Counted from the stretch's first letter, positions 20,481-30,896 are shown. The stretch: 64,000 nucleotides of DNA from Pelobates cultripes (GCA_933207985.1 OW240916.1:139225048-139289047), one strand, 5' to 3'. The notes: generated by a model not told the origin, from the sequence alone. Made by a program: numbers and translations.

Positions 20481-21068
20481 ATGGTAGTTCTGTTCTGTCA
20501 AGGATGTTATGTATGTCGTCTATGGATGGCTGTGGCGTTGTTGGGTCATCTTTTAAATTATTTGCTTATTGGTAATTTCAATTCAATATGCTCCAAGAGA
20601 TTTATGGAGATTCTTTGCAAATTTGAAACAAAAAAATTAGAAAGAGTTAATAAGGAGGTGGATGAGCAGATTAATAAGATCGCAGCCTTTAAAGACGAAC
20701 CAAACTTTGAATCATTAGAGACAAAACTTAAGAATAACTTGGACAAATTCCAGCAAAACATCAAAATTCGGAAACACTCCAAGTTTATTAGAGACAATAA
20801 TGATTTTAAGAGTGGGAATGTATATAAGAAAAATAGAAACTTTAGGAGGAGCTTTTCTGAACCAATATCTACATCAGAATATGAGACGAGTGGTTCGGAT
20901 TCAGAATCATCTAAGGGGGGCCCTTCAGTTCCATTTGAACGAAATACTAAAAGCATATTGAAAAGAGGGGTTTCTTTTTTAGGACAACCCACTATGGAAA
21001 AAAACATAGCCCCACGGACACGCAACAGAGGCAGACCACCTCAACAGTTCAGAAGGAAAAGATACTAG
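20481..21068 (+). CDS. PLE1 N-terminal frame (coiled coil, basic tail)
   Basis: The open frame of 195 codons ends at 21068. Its first ATG lies before the inferred element boundary at 20560, so the real start is probably internal, for example the ATG at about 20603 within the word RFMEILCKFE. The text is rich in Lys/Glu with heptad spacing (LERVNKEVDEQINKIAAF), then Ser/Glu-rich, then very basic (RTRNRGRPPQQFRRKRY). A variable coiled-coil and basic N-terminus precedes the RT in many PLEs. It overlaps the next frame, which is shifted, so it may be a separate protein or the front of one frameshifted protein. Confidence 0.55.
   Translation: MVVLFCQGCYVCRLWMAVALLGHLLNYLLIGNFNSICSKRFMEILCKFETKKLERVNKEVDEQINKIAAFKDEPNFESLETKLKNNLDKFQQNIKIRKHSKFIRDNNDFKSGNVYKKNRNFRRSFSEPISTSEYETSGSDSESSKGGPSVPFERNTKSILKRGVSFLGQPTMEKNIAPRTRNRGRPPQQFRRKRY
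20557..20585 (+). repeat. Left copy of 29-bp PLE1 terminal repeat
   Basis: Identical to 24223-24251 over 29 bases. It follows directly on the 14-base flanking repeat and leads straight into the coding region, so it is the short remainder of the 5' pLTR. Confidence 0.8.
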
Positions 21069-21139
21069 ATCAGGCCCCTCTTGATAATCAGATTATTAAT
21101 CTGTCTTCATACACTCCCACAAAAATAGAGCTACAGATC

Positions 21140-23443
21140 TTGCGGCAGGGTATGTCCTTTGTCCCAGTCTCTAATTTTGATAAATTTAGTTGGACAAAGG
21201 ACATACACCTTTTTGCAAGAAAATTGGGTCTGCATAAATTTCACCAGATGAAAGATGAAAAAAGGGCTAAAGATCTAGGGCTACAAGCCTCTGATATAGG
21301 TGCACTGGATATACTAGTTGACCTGCTCACCTGTAATGATAACTCTACACAAAAACAACCTCCATTCACACAATTGAAAAAGAAAAGCCTGTTTACTCCA
21401 CATCTAGTGGACTTTAAGTATATAGACCTATTTGTGGAGATGACATGCAATGAAATTGACAAAATTAACCAGAAAGACCTGCCAACTCAGCCTAATAGCA
21501 ATATATCTCCACAAGAAAGCACTTCCCTTAAAAAACTGAAAGATATGGATGAGGTGATTTTTAAACCCTCTGACAAAGGAGGTAATACGGTCATCTTAAA
21601 CAAATCAGATTATGTTTCAATGGTACATAGATTAATTGGAGATAGGGAAACATATGAAGTACTAAAGGGCGACCCCACACAAAAATATCTTGCTGAATTA
21701 AAAACAATTCTTGACACGGCATTGTCCTTATCCTTAATATCAAAGGACGAATATAATTTTATGTTTGTTAAAAATCCGGTTACCGCCACATTTTATGCAC
21801 TTCCAAAAGTACATAAACAGCAACCCATACTAAATGGAAGACCTATAGTCTCTGGCAGAGGGAATCTGACCCAAAACATAAGTCTGTATGTGGATCAGAT
21901 CCTAAGGAAATTGGTGCTTGAACTCCCTTCATACTTAAAAGACACTAAACATACATTAAATATCATAGAAGGGATCAAAATCACTGGCCATGCTATCCTC
22001 TGTAGCCTTGATGTGGAGAGCCTATATAGCTCAATACCACATGAGGTGGGTTTACAACATCTTCGAGCAATTCTAGATAGCAAACCAATGTTTTCACTAA
22101 GACACAATGAGTTTGTCCATGATCTGATGCAGTTCATTCTAACACACAATCACTTTATCTTCCAGGGGAAATACTACCACCAGGTGAGAGGAATAGCTAT
22201 GGGGACGGCTTGTGCCCCCTCATATGCCAACCTCCACCTGGGGTGGTGGGAGAGTAGTATGGTGTTTAATGAACATATGCAAAAATATACAAGACATATA
22301 AGAATATGGAAAAGATACATCGATGATGTATTGATCATATGGACAGATACCTCTGAACTCTTTTTAGAGTTTGTTCACAATTTAAACTTAAATCATATCA
22401 ATCTGAGACTGACGAGTGAAATTGGCGGCAATAAAATTAACTTTCTAGATCTTACCATTTCCATGTCAGATGGAGGGGTTCTTACATCTACCCTTTTTCG
22501 GAAACCTACGGCAACCAACAATCTGTTGAACTGGACAAGTTACCATCCACCTTCCCTGAAAAAAGGGATTCCAGTTGTACAGTATCTACGACTAAGACGT
22601 AATTGTTCTACCGTAGAAGATTTTAAACTGAAGGCTAAGACCTTGCAATATCAGTTTAAACAAAAGGGGTACCCAAATAAATGTTTAAAAAATGCATACA
22701 AACGGGCATTATTGGCAGACCGTAAAGATCTCCTTTGTGAAAGTAAGGTAGATCCAACACAGGAGATCATTAGATGTATAGGCAACTTCGATGCAGGTTG
22801 GCATCAAATTATGAGTATCCTTGATAGGTTCTGGCCCCTTCTACACCAAGACCCACACCTCCATAGGGTGATTACACCCAAGGCATCAGTAACAGCAAGA
22901 AGGGGGCGAAATATCAAGGATATACTAGTCCCTAGCCATCTTAAAACAGTATCTCCAAAATCATCATGGTTGAAGTCTCCCGTCCTAGGCACATATCAAT
23001 GCGGTAGGTGCAAGGCGTGTAAATTTATACATAGACCCTCTAAAACATTTTCAGACTCTTCGGGCACACAAGAATTTAAAGTTCGTAACTTCTTTAACTG
23101 CCAGTCTAAGGGTCTGGTATACCTACTTATATGCTCGTGCAATAAGTTATACGTGGGAAAAACCTTTCGTAAGTTCAAACTTAGAATTAGGGAACATGTC
23201 AACTCAGTTAATCCCGGAAGACAAATTGACACCCCAATTTCTAAACATCTGAAGTTCCATCATGGGGGGTCCTCATTAGGGATTAGATTTTGTGGCATTG
23301 AAAGGGTCACACTTGGTCCAAGAGGGGGAGATCTAGACAAAAGATTACTTCAAAGAGAGAGCTTTTGGATCTACAAGCTCAAAACTTTGTCACCATTTGG
23401 ATTAAATGAGGGTTTTTCCTATACACCCTTCATTGCTGTTTAA
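21140..23443 (+). CDS. PLE1 reverse transcriptase with GIY-YIG endonuclease
   Basis: The 767-codon frame is open well upstream of 21140 too (at least to 21002, including NQIINLSSYTPTKIELQIL), so the start is uncertain and the given start is a TTG. PLE RT motifs: FKPSDKGG at 141-148, YALPKVHK at 219-226, catalytic D291 in SLDVESLYSSIPH, GIAMGTACAPSYANL at 351-365 and YIDD at 393-396. A Cys cluster C621/C624/C627 precedes the GIY-YIG domain: GLVYLL at 658-663, YVGK at 671-674, RIREHV at 682-687, Glu740. All catalytic residues are present. It performs target-primed reverse transcription and nicking in the nucleus. The order RT then GIY-YIG is that of endonuclease-bearing PLEs such as Neptune/Penelope. 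Confidence 0.88.
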   Translation: MRQGMSFVPVSNFDKFSWTKDIHLFARKLGLHKFHQMKDEKRAKDLGLQASDIGALDILVDLLTCNDNSTQKQPPFTQLKKKSLFTPHLVDFKYIDLFVEMTCNEIDKINQKDLPTQPNSNISPQESTSLKKLKDMDEVIFKPSDKGGNTVILNKSDYVSMVHRLIGDRETYEVLKGDPTQKYLAELKTILDTALSLSLISKDEYNFMFVKNPVTATFYALPKVHKQQPILNGRPIVSGRGNLTQNISLYVDQILRKLVLELPSYLKDTKHTLNIIEGIKITGHAILCSLDVESLYSSIPHEVGLQHLRAILDSKPMFSLRHNEFVHDLMQFILTHNHFIFQGKYYHQVRGIAMGTACAPSYANLHLGWWESSMVFNEHMQKYTRHIRIWKRYIDDVLIIWTDTSELFLEFVHNLNLNHINLRLTSEIGGNKINFLDLTISMSDGGVLTSTLFRKPTATNNLLNWTSYHPPSLKKGIPVVQYLRLRRNCSTVEDFKLKAKTLQYQFKQKGYPNKCLKNAYKRALLADRKDLLCESKVDPTQEIIRCIGNFDAGWHQIMSILDRFWPLLHQDPHLHRVITPKASVTARRGRNIKDILVPSHLKTVSPKSSWLKSPVLGTYQCGRCKACKFIHRPSKTFSDSSGTQEFKVRNFFNCQSKGLVYLLICSCNKLYVGKTFRKFKLRIREHVNSVNPGRQIDTPISKHLKFHHGGSSLGIRFCGIERVTLGPRGGDLDKRLLQRESFWIYKLKTLSPFGLNEGFSYTPFIAV

Positions 23444-24600
23444 AGAACCTTGGTCTGAACATGCCTCTTTCTCGCCCCCATCTCTATTTCATGACTCACA
23501 TACGATATGTATGTATTTACACTTTCATAAAGTAGCTGATTATGTCTGATACACTTGTAAATTTTGTAATATAGCGTGTGTAGTGTTTAATTTATATATG
23601 TAAATATATTTAATTTTTCTTTTATCTTTTTCACAGTTTTGATTATTATTGTAGACATGAATGTCACTTCAATGACCATATAAATATAATGTTTCAAAAT
23701 GCACATTTGTGACATATGTAGATGGGCATACCCCTTTCTATATATTTTTTCTGTCCATACTCCAGGTGATCATTATGGAGTACTTATATTTAGATATCTG
23801 GACACCTTAAGAATATGGAAGCCCATCCATATAGTCAGTCTTTATTTGAAATATTATATATTTGATATTATAGGGAGGTTTTCATAATAAGATGTATCAT
23901 TGGAACTGAATACTTACCTCTTATTTGTCATCCGTTTGAATTACTATACACATCTAGTTTTGATTAACAGTTTCAGAAGATTTTGTTGAATCATTATACT
24001 TATTTTTCATGTATATATTTGATCCACAATGCTTCTGATTACAATTTTTGCAGATGATGCATCTTAGTAATAACCTTAGATATTCACTATTTGGATACTC
24101 TTTTTTTTGTGTGATCTGGGCGTTATACTTCATAGAGAGCAAAGTGATAGGTTTCATTAGGGGTATTCTGGGATGCTTTACTATAGACATTTTGTCCTTA
24201 TACAAATCCCTGACTCCTTCTGATTATTTGCTTATTGGTAATTTCAATTCATAACTCTCAAATTCTTTGAGTGCGCCCCCTTGCCTTCTGCGCACCCGCC
24301 CACCTGCTTGTGAGGGGCGGAGTAATCTTTAGCCGCAATAGGGGATTGCCGCACAATTTACATACCTAATCACGCCCACGACGTGACCCAGCTGGGTTTC
24401 CGTCCTGCCGGCTAAAACACATGACCCATAGTATACCGGGTCACGTGCCCGGCAATAAGTCCCGCCTCCAGATGCACCTCGTGACTCACTAGGACACGGC
24501 TACAGATCGGAGATTACGCACAGCTGGGTATGCACACCCCCAGACCCTATTGGTCTAAGATATTCATGCCTCCTGGTAACTTTTGTATTTAAGAGACTCT
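23444..24600 (+). other. PLE1 3' non-coding region
   Basis: AT-rich DNA to about 24220, then the 29-base repeat, then a GC-rich block (24270-24560) with CpG-containing words such as CACGTGCCCGGC. Short frames here have no motifs. The GC-rich block may be the PLE promoter, which in Penelope lies in the terminal repeat; no specific site is claimed. Confidence 0.5.
24223..24251 (+). repeat. Right copy of 29-bp PLE1 terminal repeat
   Basis: Identical to 20557-20585 and 3666 bases downstream of it. The GC-rich pLTR body with the hammerhead-like motif follows. Confidence 0.8.
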
Positions 24601-24617
24601 CAACTAGTCTCTTGTTG

Positions 24618-24664
24618 GCCCCTGACAAAGGTGCTCCTTTATAGCACCGAAACGTACGTCGGGC
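24618..24664 (+). ncRNA. Type I hammerhead-like motif with minimal stem III (PLE1)
   Basis: Stem I pairs GCCC (24618-24621) with GGGC (24661-24664). The core CUGANGA reads CTGACAA (24622-24628), one change (G to A). Linker A is followed by stem II, GGTGCT (24630-24635) with AGCACC (24643-24648), 6 perfect pairs. GAAA is at 24649-24652. Stem III is only CG/CG around TA (24653-24658), followed by UC and the predicted cleavage site after 24660. This is the known PLE hammerhead layout, in which very short stem III favours dimeric folding. The single core change probably lowers or removes activity. Confidence 0.72.
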
Positions 24665-25245
24665 ATTTTCTTCTCATATCATGTATATGAGCACTGGGCA
24701 CTGGTGACTGTAGCACCATGATTTATATCTAACACTTATTTCTATTTCTTTACCTATTTCCTATGCCTGTCTAGTTAGATTTACAGGGAGAGAGGCTTGC
24801 TTAATTGTAAATACCAGTCTGTTTTTAGACTGAATACTGACTGTATTTCACTTTCCATCTCTCCACTTTATCTTTACTAGCTCTATTGTGAGCATTTTTG
24901 TTATACTAACTATTGACATTTTGAAGTGGGGTACTAGGCTGGGGACCTAGCCATTTGTTACTCATACCCTTATAGTGTAATATAATAAAGCTGATAATTA
25001 GGGTTACGACAGAATACTAGATGGCTGATCTTTATCCCCATGCATACCCCCTTTATTTGGCATGGAACTCGAGTCACATTTGTATATACTTTATTTGACT
25101 TTTTTGTTTTTGGGTCTCTAGTTATATTTATCATTTTTTTCATCAGGTTTCTTGGATTACACTCTATCGCTATAGACATTTCCAGATATGTGGTTAGTCC
25201 CTAGGACATAGGGAGACTGACTGCATTGTGCTTTATTTTTTTGTT
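24665..25245 (+). other. PLE1 3' tail after the hammerhead
   Basis: AT-rich tail between the hammerhead-like motif and the right flanking repeat, with TATAATAAAGC near 24979. No open frame has recognisable motifs. Confidence 0.55.
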
Positions 25246-25299
25246 TCATCTTTTAAATTGTATAATTTGTTATAATACAATGTTAATTCGTTTACTTTG

Positions 25300-26465
25300 T
25301 CTGAAGGGTTATATAGTTTGCCCTTAGTAGGTGAGTTTATGAAAGGTATTTTAGATTGGAGTTGCTTAGCCTTAAGTTTGTTGGCAAAGAGTTTGCCTGC
25401 CTTGTTGCCTTGAGCATAATATTTCTATTTGAGAGATCTCATTCATCTTTCTGTGACTAGGAGGAATGGGAGTGTAATTCGCGTTGAATTTCTCCCATAC
25501 GTTTAGCTAGTTTTTTTTACGGTTTTAGTTTATTTTGCGTTTCTAGATCCGCTAGTTTTCGCAGTAGGTGGCTGTTTTTGTTTATCTTTTTTCGACACAA
25601 TCCCTCCTGAATGAGCACCCCTCTTATCACTGCTTTGTGTGCTACCCACTGCGTGTCTATTGGGAGTTCGCTCGATATGTTATCCCTAAAGTAGTCAGCA
25701 GCCACTGTAGAGATTATGGGCAGCACTGAGGTATCATCCAGCAGCCCTTCATTTAATCTCCATTTCCCCCTCCCTCTCGCTGGGTATAGAGAATGAAAAG
25801 TGGCTATCACCGGGGTATGGTCTGACTAAGATCTCAGTCCAATATTCACCTCCACTATATTGTAAGAGTGGCTTTATCCACTATGCATAGGTCTGTACGG
25901 GAGTATGTAACGTGGACCGGAGAGAAATATGTGTATGTGTATCTTTTTGATAAATTGACCTCAATGCATGGTAGAGATTATGGTCAGATAATAGTTTAGA
26001 AAAGAGATTGCTGTCATCATGGAATGTGCGTTGGGGCGTTTATTCTGCTCTCTCTTTATGTCTAACTCGGGGTTCGTTGTGCAATTGAAATCCTCGCAGA
26101 TTATTGTGTGACCTTGTTTCATGGAGTCTATTTTTTTTAAGGCTTTACGGATGAAGGCTACTTGGGCAACATTTGGTGCATAGAGAGACACTATCGTGAT
26201 GAGGAATCCGTTAAGTGTTCCCACCAAAATCAGGAGTCTCCCCTCAGTGTATTTCTTATGGAATATGGATACCCCTTTTGATTTGTGTGGGAAATAAGCA
26301 TGAAAGGCGTGGGGGTTGTTTTTTGTCTAAATCTGAGGAGGATTACGTGAGCAGAGATGTGTTTCCTGAAAGCATATAACAGCCGCTTTTGACTTATTCA
26401 TATCATGGACAGCTAATTGTCATTTGTATGGGCTGTTTAGTCCTTTAACATTTTAAACGTGGGAG
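25300..26465 (-). pseudogene. LINE ORF2 remnant: endonuclease and linker
   Basis: Readable minus-strand pieces: FRKHISAHVILL-type text near 26380 (the QETH region, decayed), VSLYAPN and ICEDFNCTTNPELD (the GDFN motif, G to C and D kept) at 25961-26227, and at 25517-25810 WRLNEGLLDD followed by WVAHKAVIRG, the conserved linker after the endonuclease in Tx1/L1 ORF2. The catalytic SDH motif is in a disrupted stretch near 25830. Non-functional. Confidence 0.65.
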
Positions 26466-27416
26466 ACGTCATGGTACTCGGTACCAAATGAGCTGTTCTC
26501 TCACTGAGCATTTTGATTCCCAGGTTTGTGGCAGCCCCTGTGTATATTGTGGTCGGACATGGGTATGGAAATCATGCATCAGTATGTGATGTGGATATGT
26601 GTGCCACTTCTCAAGTGCTGCTTCCTGCGAATGTGGTAAGGTGTGGATTTACTTCTGTTTGTTTGTACCCAGGATAAGTTGGGTTTATACACTGTATATA
26701 TGTGAGGGTCATAACGGGGAAGGGAACAAAAGGAAACATTAATAAACAATAAATAAAACAAAGTATAAACACAAGTCCTTTTCGAGAAGTGCAAAGAAAA
26801 AGACCAACTCGGAAGTAGGGGTGATCACTTCCCATATTTCGGTCTGGGAAGGGTGGCGGATTTTCCACCGGTAGTTAGCCTGCTCTTAAAAGCGTCAAAG
26901 CCAAAATTAATGAATATGAACAAAACATTAACTAAGTTACAAAGCAACGCGTGGTATCTACATTCAATCGAAGTGTGCTACCCAAACAAAAAGAGACCTG
27001 TTTCACCACAATTTGACTAGGTGGTGACGTATAACATGTCTGGGTGTACCAGATTTAGTAATATGGGTAATGAAGATGCCTTCCAAGCTAATAGATGAGC
27101 CATTCCTTGCCAGCATGTCATCAGTGGTTCCTGTGTTTGATCAACCAAAGGCTATACATATTATATTGAGTACATTCAATCCTCATTTTTTGGGGTCTAA
27201 AAAGGGCTGCAGACATGGCTAGGGGGGCACTGGGGTGGATTAAGTACCCCTAAGAAATACGATGGTGCAATGCCATGATTATGGTTGAAAGATTTTCCAT
27301 CCTTTCTATGGTAGACGGCCCTTGTGCGCAGAAGTTAGGTGCGACTTTCAAGGAATTTGACCTGAGATGCGCAGCCCGTATGGAGCAATACTGTGGTCAA
27401 TACCATCTCAATTCAT
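26466..27416. other. LINE inter-ORF DNA or unrelated insertion
   Basis: No coding homology. It lies between the ORF1 and ORF2 remnants and is longer than expected for a spacer, so part may be an unrecognised insertion. Confidence 0.3.
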
Positions 27417-27812
27417 GTTTGACCGGTCTCATATCAGACAACATTATCTGGATTAATATTCATAAAATAATAACAAAGGCTTATAACTTAACAACAGTAA
27501 ACATATTGTGATACTGAAGACACAGGTGCAGCTGCGGTGCACCATTAGTGGCCCTTCAATCCGCTGAACTTGCATTAGAGATAATCAAGTGGTTGGTTTA
27601 GATGCGGTGCACCAATAGCGGCTAATTAATCCGCTGAGTTATCTATACATGTTTGACCGGGCTCGTATCAGACCTTATTATCTGGATTCATTTACATAAA
27701 ATAAGAACCTAAGCTAATAACTTGACACCAATAAACATATTGTGATACTCAAGTCACAGGTACAGCTGCGGTGCACCATTAGTGGCCCTTCAATCCGCTG
27801 AACTTGCATTAG
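27417..27812. repeat. 234-bp tandem duplication in the LINE inter-ORF region
   Basis: GTTTGACCGG starts unit one at 27417 and unit two at 27651 (period 234). Both run through TATCTGGATT and a CATATTGTGATACT segment to GCAGCTGCGGTGCACCATTA and TGGCCCTTCAATCCGCTGAA. A third, shorter relative (GATGCGGTGCACCAATAGCG) lies at 27600. Unit two ends near 27812. Confidence 0.75.
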
Positions 27813-28650
27813 GCCTAGTATCCATTCTTATTCTTTTCAGCCAGGGCCATTGAGGTGAGGTCTGGCCCATAGCATGATGAAGGCCCCATTCATTAAGCTT
27901 TGCCATTCCTACCTCCGGTTCTAGGATTACCACTGATTGTCCTCTGTGCCACACCAGAAGCTTAGTTGGGTGAAGTGGGCAATAGTGTCCTTTGGTGTAT
28001 CCGCCGTAAATCAAGCCTGCCTGGAGAGTCGATGAACTCTGTCGAAAGTCCATGCTCTATCATCCAAATGCGGTACCAGCTCTCAGATATTGTGGTAGGG
28101 CTTCTGTGGAGACAGTCAGCTATGCCTCGGAAGCGGATGTTATTATGCCTCGCTCTGTCCCCCAAATCGGCCATTTTTAGCTTCATTGTGGCCTGTTCTT
28201 CTTCCAACCTTTACAGTTTATCCACCACTTCATTGTGAGTGGAACAAAGTTTTTCCGGTCTCTAAGTGGCTAGTGAGGCCTCCCAAGTCCTGAATATCCT
28301 TTCAAAGATCTGCCGTTATTTGATGAAAGTCAGCTCTGAGAGATGTTTTAAGGTCCTGTAGCATGAGATGCAAGCTCTTGTTTGTTACAGGGATGTCATC
28401 CTGAGAAAACGGAAGCAACTCCGACTCCACTGGGCCGTCAGAAGCAGGTGTGTGTGGTAAGATGTCATTGCCTCGTGCAGCCGTTTTTGCTATGCCGCAT
28501 CAGGTCCATGAGTTTCAGCTGTTTGGAGGTTGTCATCTAGTTCCCTGGGCTTTTGTAGCTTATTTGGCTTATTTTTAGTCGCTTTGGGCCAGGTGGTTCA
28601 CAGAGCTCTCACACCATGCGTCCTCTCAGTGCAGCAGTTGGCCACGCCTG
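27800..28650 (-). pseudogene. LINE ORF1 remnant
   Basis: Minus-strand text includes LKTSLRADFHQI (coiled coil) near 28340, then KMADLGDRARHNNIRFRG at about 28110-28165, the decayed LEDRSRRNNLR hallmark, and FDRVHRL further on, the RRM part. Several frameshifts and stops intervene. It is the ORF1 partner of the ORF2 remnant to the left. Confidence 0.65.
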
Positions 28651-28991
28651 TAAATAGAACTTTAATCACATACAAGAGGCTGTTACAGTAGCTCAAGGAG
28701 AATATCCTTGCAGAAATTTGCGCAGTTCAGCCTTTATCAAATCAAATATTAACTAATGTTATGAACAATGCAAAAGTTTGTGAGGCAGCAAATGGAGCTC
28801 AATTAAAAGATGTAATCTTCCATACCTAGTCAAATATATCTCTATACGTTAAAGGACCACTATTTTTTTGCCAAGAGACAACAGAAGAGTGGGAAGTTGT
28901 CTTCAGTACTTTCTTCAAGAATGGAGAGAAACAACATCATAAACCTGGATTTTGCAAACTATTTCAGAAGGATACAGGATTAATATTCTCA

Positions 28992-30330
28992 GTGCATCCG
29001 AACCTGGAATTTTTCCACTTACCAATCTCAGTCAAAAACAGGCAGGTGCCCAGAAAGCATAAATTCCAGGGGGTTTATTCGCACCTTTACTTGTCCAGTT
29101 TTAGACCTCAAAAGAGTCAACCTTGCCAGAGATTTCGTATGGAAAATAGTCTTTTTGTAACCCACATCCTGCAAGAAGGAGAATTCATGGCATACAAGTT
29201 AGACCTGACAGCTGCATACCTGAATGTTCCAATGTATGTATTTACAAGAAAAATCCTCAGATTTGTTATAAGAGCAAAAAAAAAGGAAAGTACTACACTT
29301 CCAATTCAAGGCCTTACCGTCCAACCTGTCCTCAGCTCCTCGGATATCAACGAAGATCCTAGCTCCCTTGGCAGCTACTCTAAAATTGAAGGGAGTTGCA
29401 ATTGTACCTTATCTGGACCACTGGTTTCCGAAAGGCAGGATCAATACAGCGTCTAAAAAGAAGCCTTCTAGAGACCAGTCAATTTTTAGAGCAACATGGT
29501 TGGATCAATTTAACGAAATATTAGATGATTCCTTTTACAAAGGTTCCATTTCTAGGGCTATTAGTGGATTCCAGATCCCTCTCTCTCTTTCTGCCAGTAG
29601 AAAAAAAAAGAAAGAAAGAAAGAAGTCTCAGTTCTTCAAAGAAAAGTGTTGTACCATAAGAAAGGCAATGAGTGTTTTGGGTCTTCTCACTCTTCTATCC
29701 CAGCAGCAACATGGGCGAATGCAGATTTCTGATTTCTTCAATTGAACATACTTTCCAATTGGTCAAGAAGAGAAGACGACTTAGATTCAAACTCTACCTC
29801 TGAGAGGTACTAAGAAAAAAATGAAATTGGTGGAAGAAATCAGATAACCTTACCAGGGGTCTACCTTTCAAACAAAGAAATTTGAATACCATTACCAAGG
29901 ATGCTTCCCTAACAGATTGGGGTGCTCACCTGGAATCGCAATTTCAACACGGCAAATGGTCTTCAAGAGAAGCAGCCCAATCATCAAATTTCAGGCAAAT
30001 TAATGTGTTCAGGAATACCCTGTTGGCCTTCAAACCAAGTATCTCCAAACAAGCTGTAAGAATGCAGTCATAAAATGCCACCACATTAACTTACCTAAAT
30101 CGACAAGTCTGTGCTATCAGATCATGTCATGGGCGCAGGAAGAATTGGAATCCCTTTATGCAACACACATCAAAGGATCACAAAACATGCAGACGATCTA
30201 AACATGCAGACGATCCACTCTTAGTTGGACTCAGGCAGAATGGTTACTGCATCAACTCATAATCTAAAAGTTAGTAAACCAGTTTGGACCAGAAATAGAC
30301 CTCATGGCCACAAGAAAGTGTTAACATTTG
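28992..30330 (+). pseudogene. DIRS reverse transcriptase and RNase H
   Basis: Frames 28992-29456, 29368-29745 and 29882-30073 join in order. The first has PRKHKFQGVYSHLYLSSF and RFRMEN, then GEFMAYKLDLTAAYLNVPM (RT motif A, Asp kept). The second has GVAIVPYLDHWF, motif C, where the second Asp is His. The third has TKDASLTDWGAHL and GKWSSREAA, the RNase H signature, with the region near 30300 giving a decayed DLMATRK (usual VDLFATR). The catalytic change and frameshifts make it dead. Confidence 0.7.
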
Positions 30331-30619
30331 CATCTGTCCAGAAACAGATCATCCAAACTTCCTGGACGGGCTTTCAATTCCATGGAAATTCATGATGGCA
30401 TGTATTTTCCCACTAGCAGCTTTGATAGCTCAAATAATTCAAAAGGTCTGAGTTTAGACAAGAATTAAGGCAGGAATCAGGTAATTATTGTATCTTACTG
30501 GCCAATTAGGAGCTGATTGTCTGAGATAGAACAGATGCAAGAATCACAATGCGTACTTCCAATCTCAGAAAATATCCTAGAAAACACAGAACTTCCAATA
30601 ACTGACCATTGAAACATTG

Positions 30620-30840
30620 TTTAAGTTAACTGCTTGGCTACTGCAAGGGTGATTCTCAAGGAACCGGTCAGTTCTCCCAGCTTCCACCAGTAAAGATTTA
30701 CTTTACAGTATGGCACAGATTTCTTCAATTGTATATACCATATAATCCTTCAATTCCTAACATTTTTGCAGGATGGTTTCCATGCAGTATCCAAGTCTCT
30801 GCTTTAAGTCATTTTCTCATTCAAGATTTGGCATTTAACA
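30620..30840 (+). pseudogene. DIRS tyrosine recombinase, N-terminal remnant
   Basis: Translation near 30755-30840 gives LTFLQDGFHAVSKSLLFKSF, resembling the FLQ-DGL start of the DIRS recombinase. It stops at the PLE2 junction. Confidence 0.5.
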
Positions 30841-30845
30841 TCCAA

Positions 30846-30896
30846 AGTCGGCGGGTGCTTACATCTGTAGTTCCGTCGGCTGCTTCCATCGTGTTA
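30846..30896 (+). repeat. Left arm of 51-bp inverted repeat (PLE2)
   Basis: Contains GTCGGCGGGTGCTTACATCT. It matches the reverse complement of 34475-34525 at 47 of 51 positions. Confidence 0.85.

Larger units (their letters stand above)
16681..20545 (-). mobile_element. Decayed hAT transposon with BED finger
   Basis: Minus-strand coding pieces in order are a low-complexity N-terminus (about 20321-19809), an interrupted acidic/Ser-rich part (19130-18800), a BED finger, the RNase H-like catalytic region and a C-terminal dimerization domain. A solo LTR at 19134-19803 splits the N-terminal part. Related 45-base segments starting near 20313 and 20398 look like subterminal repeats. Terminal inverted repeats and the 8-bp duplication expected of hAT were not found, so limits are approximate. 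Confidence 0.7.
20546..25259 (+). mobile_element. Nearly complete Penelope-like element (PLE1)
   Basis: A 14-base direct repeat TCATCTTTTAAATT lies at 20546-20559 and 25246-25259 and is the likely target-site duplication, bounding about 4.7 kb. Inside are an N-terminal frame, the reverse transcriptase/GIY-YIG frame (to 23443), 3' non-coding DNA, and a hammerhead-like motif at 24618-24664. A 29-base direct repeat containing TTGCTTATTGGTAATTTCAA is at 20557-20585 and 24223-24251, as expected from the partial terminal repeats (pLTRs) of PLEs. The left flank is hAT-side DNA and the right flank is L1-type LINE DNA. Confidence 0.8.
25260..28650 (-). mobile_element. Decayed L1/Tx1-group LINE, 3' part missing
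   Basis: On the minus strand the order from right to left is an ORF1 remnant (28650-27800), an inter-ORF region (27790-26465) and the endonuclease and post-endonuclease parts of ORF2 (26465-25300). PLE1 borders it at 25259. The reverse transcriptase should lie further left but I do not see it on the other side of PLE1, so it was lost before or by the hAT-side rearrangement. Many stops and frameshifts indicate age. Confidence 0.65.

Noticed and set aside
27417..27812. Tandem units as a CRISPR-like array
   Set aside because: Only two 234-bp units with no short repeat/spacer pattern, in a vertebrate LINE.
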